DNA of 64,000 nucleotides from the NCBI GenBank assembly GCA_016714085.1, contig JADJNW010000003.1, forward strand, positions 248,001-312,000, given 5' to 3'. This document shows, in pieces, positions 48,697 through 56,766 of the stretch; position 1 is the stretch's first letter; each line of letters opens with the position of its first letter. The stretch comes from Saprospiraceae bacterium. Lineage in GTDB: Bacteria; Bacteroidota; Bacteroidia; Chitinophagales; Saprospiraceae. The translations under genes and the position numbers were made by a program. The notes below the pieces were generated by a model. It was not told where the DNA came from. It worked only from the letters and a program-made list of their open reading frames with translations, and made no database searches.

Positions 48697-49359
48697 ATGA
48701 TTACAAAATCAAAAATTATAAAGAAGGTAAATTTTAATAAGGAAACACTCGCAATTAGCGTATTATCAATTTTATATCTCGTTGGTATTCTGGGAATTGC
48801 GCTGCCGATTCACAAGGATTTTGCATTACTTACGCCATTCAACTTGCTCATTTCATTGGGTATCATGTTGGCTTTTCATCCAAATTGGGATAAAAGTATG
48901 ATGTGGTTTTTATTAATTGCTTATTTAGTTGGTTTCTTTGCGGAAATGTTTGGCGTACAGACGGGTTTATTATTTGGAAATTATGAATACGGTCGCGTTT
49001 TGGGCATTAAAATCTGGGATACACCGCTGATAATCGGCGTTAATTGGGTCATTCTGACTTATGCTTCAGGCGTCATTTTTAATACGCTCCTACCCTATCA
49101 ACACTGGTTAATACGTTCAATTTTAGCAGCATTATTAATGGTTGGTCTGGATATATTAATCGAGCCGGTGGCGATGGATTTAGGATTTTGGTCTTGGGAA
49201 AATGATATTATTCCTTTGCGAAATTATATGGGTTGGTTCCTGGTGGCGCTACCTTTATTATGTATTTTTAATATTACACAAAAGCACGCTCGGAACAAAG
49301 TTGCTATTGCATTGTTTATTTTGCAAGTGATTTTCTTTTTGGTCTTAAATATATTGTAA
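48697..49359 (+). CDS. cruF: CruF-like carotenoid 1,2-hydratase (DUF422)
   Basis: This is a 220-residue membrane protein with about seven hydrophobic helices. It has AYLVGFFAEMFGVQTGLLFGNYEYG, DTPLIIGVNWVIL and GLDILIEPVAMDLGFWSWEND, all diagnostic of the DUF422/CruF family. CruF adds water to the psi end of monocyclic carotenoids, making the 1'-hydroxy group that CrtD requires. It begins 15 bases after crtD and ends 17 bases before the crtZ-like gene, so the three form an operon. Confidence 0.9.
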   Translation: MITKSKIIKKVNFNKETLAISVLSILYLVGILGIALPIHKDFALLTPFNLLISLGIMLAFHPNWDKSMMWFLLIAYLVGFFAEMFGVQTGLLFGNYEYGRVLGIKIWDTPLIIGVNWVILTYASGVIFNTLLPYQHWLIRSILAALLMVGLDILIEPVAMDLGFWSWENDIIPLRNYMGWFLVALPLLCIFNITQKHARNKVAIALFILQVIFFLVLNIL

Positions 49360-49376
49360 AACAAGGACTTATAAAG

Positions 49377-49856
49377 ATGAATATCCTACTTTATATCATT
49401 ATTACATTGGCAACTATCGGGTTTATGGAATTCGTGGCCTGGGCTGCTCATAAATACCTGATGCACGGTTGGTTATGGATTTGGCACGAAGATCATCATA
49501 AGCCACATCATGAAAAGCATGGTTTTTTTGAAAAAAATGATTTGTTTTTCCTGGTGTTTGCTATTCCAAGCGCGATTTCTTACATCGTGGGTAGTGCTGT
49601 GCCTGGCTATTTCTGGTTGTTTTTTGTAGGCGTGGGCATTTCTATTTATGGACTTATTTACTTTTTAATACATGATATTTATATTCATCGCCGATTTAAT
49701 TGGTTCAAACAATTGGACAGTAAATATTCCCGTGCCATCCTGCGCGCACACGGGACGCACCATGCCAAGCATACCAAAGAAGATGGGGAATCTTTTGGTT
49801 TATTGATTGTCAATCCTAAATATTTTAAGAAACGGAGTGAATGGAAGAATGGGTGA
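49377..49856 (+). CDS. crtZ: Beta-carotene hydroxylase
   Basis: This 159-residue non-heme di-iron hydroxylase belongs to the fatty-acid-hydroxylase superfamily. The histidine clusters HKYLMH, HEDHHKPHH and, near the end, HRRFNW and HGTHHAKH are all present, with hydrophobic helices between them. It adds the 3-hydroxyl to the beta ring. With CruF and CrtD this yields 3,1'-dihydroxy carotenoids such as saproxanthin. Gene intact; ATG at 49377. Confidence 0.93.
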   Translation: MNILLYIIITLATIGFMEFVAWAAHKYLMHGWLWIWHEDHHKPHHEKHGFFEKNDLFFLVFAIPSAISYIVGSAVPGYFWLFFVGVGISIYGLIYFLIHDIYIHRRFNWFKQLDSKYSRAILRAHGTHHAKHTKEDGESFGLLIVNPKYFKKRSEWKNG

Positions 49857-49995
49857 CAGGGTAATGGGAGCATAGGGTGATGAGGTGATTTTCGGTGTCC
49901 GTTCATTTATTTATTTATTTTATTTCATTTTTGTAACTTTCCCTTTAATTTTGTAAAAGATTAAACCTATTGACTTATCACCCTATCACCAAACT
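49855..49995. repeat. Inverted GGTGAT/ATCACC quasi-repeats between crtZ and the next gene
   Basis: GGGTGACAGGGTAATGG and AGGGTGATGAGGTGAT on the left face ATCACCCTATCACC on the right (49978-49991), so the intergenic RNA can fold. TAATTTTG at 49946-49953 in the loop is a possible -7 element for the next gene. Confidence 0.5.
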
Positions 49996-50003
49996 AAGCG
50001 ATT

Positions 50004-50546
50004 TTGGAAAGCAAAATATTAGACCGTGCCGGGCAATTGTTCAGAACCGAAATGCCAGAAGCGGATTCGCTCGATGGCTATATCACTGCCATCCTGCCCA
50101 AAGTGCGTGCCTGGAGCGAGGACTTGCGGGAAGAACAATTTTATCTTGCCCGCCCCTGGATGGAAATACGAGATGATGATTCTTTCCATGAATTGATTTT
50201 ACATTTCTTTAATGGGGAAGGTGAATATATTAAATCGGTAGATGGTGAAGTAGAAGTGGGTAGCTGGCGCCATCAAAATAATAAACTCATGATAATGGAT
50301 AAAGATGGCGAAGAGGGGGAGCTTTTTGACTTGACTTATCTTGATGGGCAATTTTTTATCCTCAAAAAAAGCGGGGGCAAAGGTTATTTATTCTTAGCGC
50401 TTGAGCCTATCGGTCGTCCACTTAAAGATCGCTGGCTGGACTTAATCGAAATGCTCTTCAAAAAATCGCAAAGCAATATCAGTTTTTATATCATTATTGC
50501 GATAGCAATTCTGTTGGCTTTGGCTATTCTGCTCGTCTTGCGATAA
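50004..50546 (+). CDS. Tail-anchored protein of unknown function
   Basis: This is a 180-residue protein I do not recognise. The first 150 residues are soluble and acidic (DDSFHELILHFFNGEGEYIKS; VDGEVEVGSWRHQNNKLMIM), with alternating beta pattern. Residues about 158-179 form a single C-terminal helix (SFYIIIAIAILLALAILLVL) followed by one Arg, so it should be tail-anchored with the bulk in the cytoplasm. The start is a TTG at 50004; no better ATG was found. It stands between carotenoid genes and rpmI. Confidence 0.72.
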   Translation: MESKILDRAGQLFRTEMPEADSLDGYITAILPKVRAWSEDLREEQFYLARPWMEIRDDDSFHELILHFFNGEGEYIKSVDGEVEVGSWRHQNNKLMIMDKDGEEGELFDLTYLDGQFFILKKSGGKGYLFLALEPIGRPLKDRWLDLIEMLFKKSQSNISFYIIIAIAILLALAILLVLR

Positions 50547-50596
50547 TTTTAATCCAACTTTTTACGCCGGACTCTTTTTTTTAAAATGAATTTCCT

Positions 50597-50604
50597 TATC
50601 TTTG
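50597..50604 (+). promoter_or_regulatory. -7 element for rpmI
   Basis: TATCTTTG is an exact TAnnTTTG match 25 bases before the rpmI start. Upstream at the -33 position is a T run rather than TTTG. Confidence 0.5.
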
Positions 50605-50629
50605 CATTCCGTTTCAAAACACGAGTATT

Positions 50630-50824
50630 ATGCCAAAGATGAAGACGCACTCTAGTGCAAAGAAACGCTTCAAAGTGACTGGCTCCGGCAAAATCAAATA
50701 CCGCCATGCCAACACTTCGCACTTGTTGCGCAATCGGACCAAAAAACGCAAACGCCACCTGGCTCAGGACGCGTTTGTGGATGATGCCGATCTGAAGCGT
50801 GTAAAGAAAATGTTGAATCTGTAA
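50630..50824 (+). CDS. rpmI: 50S ribosomal protein L35
   Basis: This is the 64-residue L35. The family start PKMKTHSSAKKRFKVTGSGK and the middle HLLRNRTKKRKRHL are clear. It has its own promoter-like element, and infC, the usual upstream partner of rpmI and rplT, is absent here: the upstream gene is the tail-anchored protein. Confidence 0.97.
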   Translation: MPKMKTHSSAKKRFKVTGSGKIKYRHANTSHLLRNRTKKRKRHLAQDAFVDDADLKRVKKMLNL

Positions 50825-50870
50825 TTTTTTTAACGAGAATACAGGATCAAAGTGTTCGATTGATTAGAAG

Positions 50871-50941
50871 TTGGAGGTTGAAGGTTGGAAGTTAAAAGTT
50901 GCGAAACCTGAAACATCAAACCTGAAACTTGAAACTTACAA
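50871..50941. repeat. GAAGTTGGAGGTTGAAGG / CCTGAAACTTGAAAC quasi-repeat between rpmI and rplT
   Basis: A run of GAAGTTGGAAGGTT-like units changes into CCTGAAACATCAAACCTG-like units. The two halves are partly complementary and can form a hairpin in the rpmI-rplT transcript. Confidence 0.55.
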
Positions 50942-50978
50942 CAAAAGAACCCCTGTATTGTACTAAAACGATGTAATA

Positions 50979-51323
50979 ATGCCAAGATCAGTAAATCATG
51001 TGGCGTCTAAAAGAAGACGCAAAAAGATTCTGAAAGCTGCAAAAGGTTACTTCGGTGCGCGCAAAAATGTGCTTACGGTAGCCAAAAATGCAGTAGATCG
51101 TGCGATGCGTTATGCTTATGAGCACCGCAAATTGAAAAAACGCGCTTTCCGCAAATTGTGGATCGCCAGAATCAATGCGGCATCCAGAATGCACGGTGTT
51201 TCTTATTCCAAACTGATGCACCAATTGAAGCAGCAGGATATTCAGCTCAACCGCAAGGTTTTAGCGGATTTAGCGATGAACCACCCGGAAACATTTGAAG
51301 CGGTGGTGAAACACGCCCAATAG
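50979..51323 (+). CDS. rplT: 50S ribosomal protein L20
   Basis: This is the 114-residue L20 of normal length. It has PRSVNHVASKRRRKKILKAAKGYFGARKN at the N terminus, cut here only by description, and the C-terminal LNRKVLADLAMNHPETFEAVV. It is cotranscribed with rpmI and ends in a strong terminator. Confidence 0.97.
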   Translation: MPRSVNHVASKRRRKKILKAAKGYFGARKNVLTVAKNAVDRAMRYAYEHRKLKKRAFRKLWIARINAASRMHGVSYSKLMHQLKQQDIQLNRKVLADLAMNHPETFEAVVKHAQ

Positions 51324-51354
51324 TTCAAATCGAAAATATACACTTGAAAACCGA

Positions 51355-51384
51355 GGGAAACGGCGCGAGCTGTTTCCCTTTTTT
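51355..51384 (+). terminator. Rho-independent terminator after rplT
   Basis: GGGAAAC (51355-51361) pairs with GTTTCCC (51372-51378) across a ten-base loop and is followed at once by TTTTTT (51379-51384). It lies 31 bases after the rplT stop, before the convergent metallo-hydrolase gene. Confidence 0.9.
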
Positions 51385-51386
51385 AT

Positions 51387-52655
51387 TTATCTTGATTCGT
51401 AAGGGCCAAACTCAGCAATTACTTCGCGTTTTTCCGATTCATCGTTCAAAATGAAGACTTTATACTTTAAACCTTGTTCATATACCCGAATCACGATGTG
51501 CCCGTGTCGACTTTTATAAGAATTTTTAATCCTGTCTCCAATCACTAATTCATTGGCTTCCAGCATATCCGTTGCAAATAAATCGCGTTCACCAGGATAT
51601 AAATTGGTAGAAGTAATGCGCCGCAACACTTCCTCGCCAGGATGATCGGACGACCAAAGCTGCTGCACCCACACGCGCGGTCGCAAAGTGCGCACATAGT
51701 ATGGACTTTGAGAATCTCGATTGCCATGATGATTCAATGTAGCCACATCCACCGCACCTACCACCGGAGCAATTTGTGCTTCAACGCTGTTCATATCGCC
51801 TTCGCCTATACCATTCACGCCACTAATGTCGCCGCCGGTGAAGTAATCAAATTTACCATAACTAATTTTAATACAAGTACTTAGAGGATTTTCGCCAGGA
51901 TATTGTCCTTGTTTAAACAACTCAAAAAACGCATCATCCTTGAATCCCGTCCAAATACGACCGTTCACCGCGATATTGCGCACTTGAAAATTGGGATAAC
52001 TTTTAGAGTTTTTTTGAAGTGTAATTTGTTGATTAGAGCCAGGTTGTAATACCTCATTTTTCAATCCACTATTATTTGAATGATAGTCTATGAATTTCCA
52101 ATATTCCTGAAGCGTTTGCACAATATGATATTCATCTTTTGCTTCTTTTTCCTGAAAATCCCTGGATTTTAAATCAATCGGAAAGTCAAAACCCCTGTCA
52201 ATCAATGTTTTAATTGGAATTTGATCGCCCACTTCCATAATGCCCGTTAATTTATATGCGCCATTTTTAGCCGTTGGACGATTTTCATCCCATTCACCAA
52301 AATGGTCATCGTGATAATGCGTAATCATCGCATAATCAAGTATTGGCGGGCGATTCACAGGAGCAAATTGGCGGATGTAATCGGCGATCCAGGCAGCAGC
52401 AGAGCGGGGGGAAGCATTGGGCTTGCGCGAGCTGTTACGCGGCGAGAGCGTTCGCGGATGCGTGTCAGAAATGTCGCCAGCATCAATCAATATGGTTGTT
52501 CCATCAGGAAAAACAAGGTAAGCAGCATTGCCGCGCCCCGTGCTGATATGGTGAATATCAAGAAAGCCTTCTTGCCAGGGCGGTAGTTGTGCGCGAAGGG
52601 AAACCGAAAAATGTAAAATGATAAATGTAAAATGTAAAAGCAAGAGTCGGAACAT
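51387..52655 (-). CDS. Secreted metallo-beta-lactamase-fold hydrolase (ComEC/Rec2-like domain)
   Basis: This is a 422-residue exported protein. The signal peptide ends near SLRAQLPP. It has the FLDIHHISTGRGNAAYLVFPDGTTILIDAGD opening of ComEC-type metallo-hydrolase domains, then the metal motif MITHYHDDHFGE, and later VDVATLNHHGNRDSQ with a further metal-binding His. The membrane channel part of ComEC is missing, so this is a free-standing periplasmic or surface hydrolase. The substrate is not known; nuclease or phosphodiesterase activity is possible. It starts 4 bases after the stop of the phosphatase-superfamily gene. Confidence 0.85.
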   Translation of the reverse strand: MFRLLLLHFTFIILHFSVSLRAQLPPWQEGFLDIHHISTGRGNAAYLVFPDGTTILIDAGDISDTHPRTLSPRNSSRKPNASPRSAAAWIADYIRQFAPVNRPPILDYAMITHYHDDHFGEWDENRPTAKNGAYKLTGIMEVGDQIPIKTLIDRGFDFPIDLKSRDFQEKEAKDEYHIVQTLQEYWKFIDYHSNNSGLKNEVLQPGSNQQITLQKNSKSYPNFQVRNIAVNGRIWTGFKDDAFFELFKQGQYPGENPLSTCIKISYGKFDYFTGGDISGVNGIGEGDMNSVEAQIAPVVGAVDVATLNHHGNRDSQSPYYVRTLRPRVWVQQLWSSDHPGEEVLRRITSTNLYPGERDLFATDMLEANELVIGDRIKNSYKSRHGHIVIRVYEQGLKYKVFILNDESEKREVIAEFGPYESR

Positions 52656-52659
52656 GATA

Positions 52660-53763
52660 TTATTTCTTTAAAGCGGATGTAATAACTGCCCCCACTTCTT
52701 TTGTATTTTTATAATCCAAACCCAACAAAGCCGCTGCTGTTTTAGCTACTTGATTCTGATATAATTGAGTTGTAGTCGTCACTTCGCCCAATGCAGGCGT
52801 ATCCGGCCCAAGCACAGCAATCCAGATTTGATCTGCATCTGGGATTTGACGACCATGGTGTTTCCAATTCTCAATCGGTTGCGTACCTCTGCCATGATCG
52901 GTGGTAATAATAAAAGTCGTTTTATCTTTATAAAAAGAATGATTTTGTGTAAAATTCCATAAATCAGCAATAAAAGCGTCCGTTTGGTGTGTCGATTTGA
53001 TATATTCATTATATGCACCATCATGTGCAAAGTCATCGGTCTCGCCGTAAGCAATATAAATTACACGAGGCTTATTTTTTATGATATATTCTTTAGCAAA
53101 ATGATGTGTAAAGGCGTCGAAGCGCACGGATGACCATTCTTCCGGAATTTGCTCTTGTAATTCGTATAATAATTTCTCTTTTTCGCTGAGTTTATTATTG
53201 CTTTTTATTTGCTCAAAGCCAGCATTGACGGGTATTTTGCTGCGTTCGGTATTTATGATATAAGGAAATACATCCCAAGAGCCAAAGGCCGCTACTTTAT
53301 TATTAAAACCTTTCTGGTTATTAATAAACTCCAAAACCGTTTTGTTGGGATTATTAAATTTATCATTGGAAGTAATATGTTCATCATCCGCAAAGCCGCT
53401 CAGAATCTCGTTGTAACCAGGATAAGAAAACCACATTTGATTAGTGACATCTACTTTATTATTTTTCCAGCGATTGCCATAGAGCTGCCCTTGTTTTGCA
53501 ATGGTATTCCAGAAGAAAGGCAATAATTTTTGCCGACGTACCTCTGCCGTAGATGCCCAAAAAGGCTCATTTAATTCTTTTGGATCGGGTGTAAAGGTTT
53601 TGTCATTCAACAAGACAGAATCCACGCCACCAAAGAGTTCCTGCCAACGGAAGCCGTCGAGTGTAATGATCACTACGTTTTTTGTTTTTAATTTATCCGT
53701 TTGGGCATTCAATGAAAATGATAAGCCCATTATAAAAATGAATAAAATAAATAATTTTTGCAT
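52660..53763 (-). CDS. Secreted alkaline-phosphatase-superfamily (NPP-like) hydrolase
   Basis: This is a 367-residue exported protein with a signal peptide ending at SLNAQTDK. The metal and nucleophile signature is VVIITLDGFRWQELFGGVD, then FSYPGYNEILSG, where the Ser takes the place of the NPP nucleophile. The second metal site is in GETDDFAHDG and TTDHGRG, followed by WKHHGRQ. Such enzymes cleave phosphomono- or phosphodiesters. It lies between the metallo-hydrolase and a PbfA-like enzyme, so scavenging of phosphoesters or phosphonates at the surface is plausible but inferred. Confidence 0.87.
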   Translation of the reverse strand: MQKLFILFIFIMGLSFSLNAQTDKLKTKNVVIITLDGFRWQELFGGVDSVLLNDKTFTPDPKELNEPFWASTAEVRRQKLLPFFWNTIAKQGQLYGNRWKNNKVDVTNQMWFSYPGYNEILSGFADDEHITSNDKFNNPNKTVLEFINNQKGFNNKVAAFGSWDVFPYIINTERSKIPVNAGFEQIKSNNKLSEKEKLLYELQEQIPEEWSSVRFDAFTHHFAKEYIIKNKPRVIYIAYGETDDFAHDGAYNEYIKSTHQTDAFIADLWNFTQNHSFYKDKTTFIITTDHGRGTQPIENWKHHGRQIPDADQIWIAVLGPDTPALGEVTTTTQLYQNQVAKTAAALLGLDYKNTKEVGAVITSALKK

Positions 53764-53780
53764 AATAAAATACTTTAAGT

Positions 53781-55127
53781 TTATAATAATGCTAAAGCTT
53801 CGTGTAAAATATGGACGATAAAGTCCGCTTCGTCTTTATTTATAATCAACGAAGGTTGAATGGTAATCACATTGCCATCAATTAATTTGAACGATAAGCC
53901 GCGACGCAGCGCGTGAAATAAAATATGATTCGCCTTATCGAAGGCGCGTTCCTTTGTATTACGATCTTTTACAATATCTATTGCAATATGCAATCCTTGA
54001 CCTTCTACATGTCCGATTATTGGATATAAACCTTTCAATTCCAGTAATTTATCCAATAAATAAGCACCGAGTTGCGCTGAGTTTTCAACCAATTGATGCT
54101 GCTCCAGGTATTCCAAAGTTGCCAATCCTGCCGAAGCGGTTAGAGGATTTTTTTCATGCGTAAAATGCCCTATTGATCTGTGTTGCAGCACGTTGTATTC
54201 TTCACGAGTGAGAATTCCAGCTAATGGAACGATCCCACCACCCAAGGATTTGCCCAGTATGACTACGTCTGGTGTAAGGTAATGCTCGCAAGCAAATAGC
54301 TTACCCGTGCGCCCTAAGCCGCAAACGACTTCGTCAAAAATGAGTAAGGCATCATGTTTTTTGCAAATATCCCAAACGCGCTGCCAGTAATATTTTGTAG
54401 GAACGACGGGCGTAGAGGAAACGGTTGTGCCAATAATAGCAGCCAAATCGGGGTGACGTTGCAAAATCACTTCGATCTGACGGAGGTACTGTTCGTCAAT
54501 AGCTTCTTTGTCTTCCAAGCCCCAGGGATTTCGATAATAATTTGGAAATTCTACTTGAAAAGTGCCAGGTACCATCGGCCCGTTCCCTGTCATAAAATGT
54601 TCGACTGCACCAACGCTTGCCGCCTGAAATGTCGTACCATGATAGTCATCCCAAAAAGAAATGACTTTCCATTTGCCAGTGATTTGTTTTGCCAAAATCA
54701 ACGCCATTTCCACCGCTGAAGTGCCGCCAGGACAAAGCAGTACGCGGGTCAATGCTTTGGGTGCTACTTCCACCAGCTTTTGAGCAAATTTTACAACAGG
54801 AATATTCGTATAACGGCGCGGCGTAAAGGCAAGATTTTCACCTAATTGACGCTTGATTGCTTCCATCACATGCGGATTGCTAAAGCCAATATTATGAACG
54901 CTATTGCCGTGCAAATCCAAGTATTTATTACCCTCCAAATCATAAATATAAGCGCCTTCGGTTCGGCTTAAAGCATTCATCACGGGTGTGGAAAGTGCCT
55001 GGTGGAAGAAGTATTTGGCGTCTTCTGCTAGCCAGAATTTGGTTTCATCGCTTAGTTCTTGCCGAAAGTTTTGATGATTAGCAGTCGCGTTGGAATCGCC
55101 TTGTTGTACGTAGGTTTCAGGATTCAT
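53781..55127 (-). CDS. Class III PLP-dependent enzyme, PbfA-like
   Basis: This is a 448-residue fold-type I PLP enzyme. It has DLEGNKYLDLHGNSVHNIGF, LLCPGGTSAVEMALILAKQI, SFWDDYHGTTFQAASVG, the cofactor Asp in LLIFDEVVCGLGRTG and the Schiff-base Lys in VILGKSLGGG. The LDxHGNxVHxxGF pattern is closest, from memory, to (R)-1-hydroxy-2-aminoethylphosphonate ammonia-lyase PbfA rather than to ordinary class III aminotransferases. No phosphonatase or phnW is visible here, so the assignment is tentative. A terminator separates it from the susC-susD pair upstream. Confidence 0.8.
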   Translation of the reverse strand: MNPETYVQQGDSNATANHQNFRQELSDETKFWLAEDAKYFFHQALSTPVMNALSRTEGAYIYDLEGNKYLDLHGNSVHNIGFSNPHVMEAIKRQLGENLAFTPRRYTNIPVVKFAQKLVEVAPKALTRVLLCPGGTSAVEMALILAKQITGKWKVISFWDDYHGTTFQAASVGAVEHFMTGNGPMVPGTFQVEFPNYYRNPWGLEDKEAIDEQYLRQIEVILQRHPDLAAIIGTTVSSTPVVPTKYYWQRVWDICKKHDALLIFDEVVCGLGRTGKLFACEHYLTPDVVILGKSLGGGIVPLAGILTREEYNVLQHRSIGHFTHEKNPLTASAGLATLEYLEQHQLVENSAQLGAYLLDKLLELKGLYPIIGHVEGQGLHIAIDIVKDRNTKERAFDKANHILFHALRRGLSFKLIDGNVITIQPSLIINKDEADFIVHILHEALALL

Positions 55128-55145
55128 TGTAGCATATTTTATGAG

Positions 55146-55178
55146 AAAAAGAAGCGATACCTAAACGTACCGCTTCTT
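55146..55178 (-). terminator. Rho-independent terminator after susD
   Basis: AAGAAGCG (55149-55156) pairs with CGCTTCTT (55171-55178), with an inner TAC/GTA extension and short loop. On the minus strand it is followed by TTTTT. It ends the susC-susD operon just after the susD stop at 55203. Confidence 0.85.
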
Positions 55179-55202
55179 CTGGAATATTTGAAGCTTATTA
55201 GT

Positions 55203-56669
55203 TTATTTCAAATACCACATTTTAGTATTGATATCGTCTGCACCTTGTCTGTTCACTGCTTCAGCTCGATTGTCGCCATTCAAACCTTGTTCGATAATCG
55301 GATAAATGAAACGCACCGGAATGCGGTCTTCATTTTGGTTATCAACAGAAGGCTGCAATGCCGGAATGCCTGTGCGACGCCAGTCAAACCAAGCTTCTAA
55401 GCCTGTATAGAAAAATGCGATCCACTTTTGCGTACCGATTTTCACTAATTTTTCCTGCTGCGTGCCTGTATAGGCTACAGTTGGTTGATTCAAATAAGTA
55501 TCGTTCGCTGTCAAACCATAAAATTCAAAAGACGCTTTGATACCATTATTATAATAAGTCGCAGCATCGGCAGTGATCAAGCCCTTTTCAGCGGCTTCCG
55601 CCAATAAAAACTGCAATTCTGCATTGGTCATAATGATACCTTTCGCAATTTGCAAACCTTTTGCAGAAATGGACTGCTCGAAATACAATTCACCGATACG
55701 AGAGTGATTCTGAGGTCCCCCGTTATACTGAAGCGCTTCCGCATCAGCCAAACCGTTAGGAATCCCTTCATATACAGGACTTGCGCTACCTTCAGTGGCT
55801 GGCGTCGGGCGGAAGAAAATGAACATACGGTCGTCGTTCAATGTTTTCAGCATATCAACCGCCGTTTTGCTGGCGCGAAATTCATTGAAAGAACCAATAC
55901 GGTTGGTGAACTGCGGAAACTGATCTGGCGCGGAAGCTAAGTAATCGTAAACCGCATTATCAGCATTGCTACCGAAAACAGGTTGTTTTGGATCGCCTAC
56001 GATTGATTTCAACTCAGCGGAAACATCACGCTTGTTAGAAATACGCATCAAATAACGCACACGCAATGAGTTCGCCAGTTTTCTCCATTTTTCAATATCA
56101 CCATTGAAAATCACATCACCACTCACTACTTCACCTGTAGAACCCAAAACGTCATTAGCTGTTTTTAAATCATTCAAAATACCATTGTAAATATTCTCTT
56201 GGGTTTCATATTTAGGATAGACAAAGCCTTCCTTTGCACGAGAAGCCTCGGTGTAAGGAATATCACCATAGCAATCAGTAGCTAATGAAAACATCCAGGA
56301 CTTCATGATCAGCGCGATCCCTTTGTAATTGTTTTGACCCAATTCTTCACTTTGGATCAGGATATTGTTTACATCGCGCATATTGTCATATACGTTGTTC
56401 CAAATCGAATTCAATTCACCCCAAAGGTAGCGGTCTTCGTTTACGAACTGATTTTTCGCAGTATGCTGGATGACAACGTTGCCAATCCCCCAAGCTTCTC
56501 CTAACACAGCATTGATCATATCACGCTGAATTTGAGGCAATAGTAGCGCCGAATTTACCTCCGAAGGAGAGTTCGGGTTGGTATTGATCTCTTCAAACTC
56601 ATCGGTGCAGGCAGCAACCGCGAAGATCAAAGCGAGAAATAAAATGGATTTGAAAAATATGTTTTTCAT
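55203..56669 (-). CDS. SusD/RagB-family lipoprotein (SusD-like 2 type)
   Basis: This 488-residue surface lipoprotein has a signal peptide ending at FAVAAC, followed by TDEFEEINTNPNSPSEVNSALLLPQ, the start typical of the second SusD group. It shows helices such as KGIALIMKSWMFSLATDCYGDIPY and a late TGLEAWFDWRRTGIPAL. This group is often linked to peptides, proteins or unidentified ligands rather than to plant glycans. It follows its susC by about 100 bases that hold a folded CAAG-type repeat. Confidence 0.93.
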   Translation of the reverse strand: MKNIFFKSILFLALIFAVAACTDEFEEINTNPNSPSEVNSALLLPQIQRDMINAVLGEAWGIGNVVIQHTAKNQFVNEDRYLWGELNSIWNNVYDNMRDVNNILIQSEELGQNNYKGIALIMKSWMFSLATDCYGDIPYTEASRAKEGFVYPKYETQENIYNGILNDLKTANDVLGSTGEVVSGDVIFNGDIEKWRKLANSLRVRYLMRISNKRDVSAELKSIVGDPKQPVFGSNADNAVYDYLASAPDQFPQFTNRIGSFNEFRASKTAVDMLKTLNDDRMFIFFRPTPATEGSASPVYEGIPNGLADAEALQYNGGPQNHSRIGELYFEQSISAKGLQIAKGIIMTNAELQFLLAEAAEKGLITADAATYYNNGIKASFEFYGLTANDTYLNQPTVAYTGTQQEKLVKIGTQKWIAFFYTGLEAWFDWRRTGIPALQPSVDNQNEDRIPVRFIYPIIEQGLNGDNRAEAVNRQGADDINTKMWYLK

Positions 56670-56689
56670 TGCATTTTTTATTTTGGGCT

Positions 56690-56763
56690 ATAAGTTTCGA
56701 GCTACAAGCAGCAAGAAAATATTAATTTCATCTTGGAGCTTGCGGCTCGTTTCTTGCAGCTAT
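56690..56763. repeat. AGCTACAAGCAGCAAG / CTTGCAGCT inverted quasi-repeat
   Basis: GAGCTACAAGCAGCAAGAAA on the left and GCTCGTTTCTTGCAGCT on the right are largely complementary, giving a hairpin in the susC-susD transcript. Such a structure might adjust the relative level of the two mRNAs. Confidence 0.5.
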
Positions 56764-56766
56764 TAT

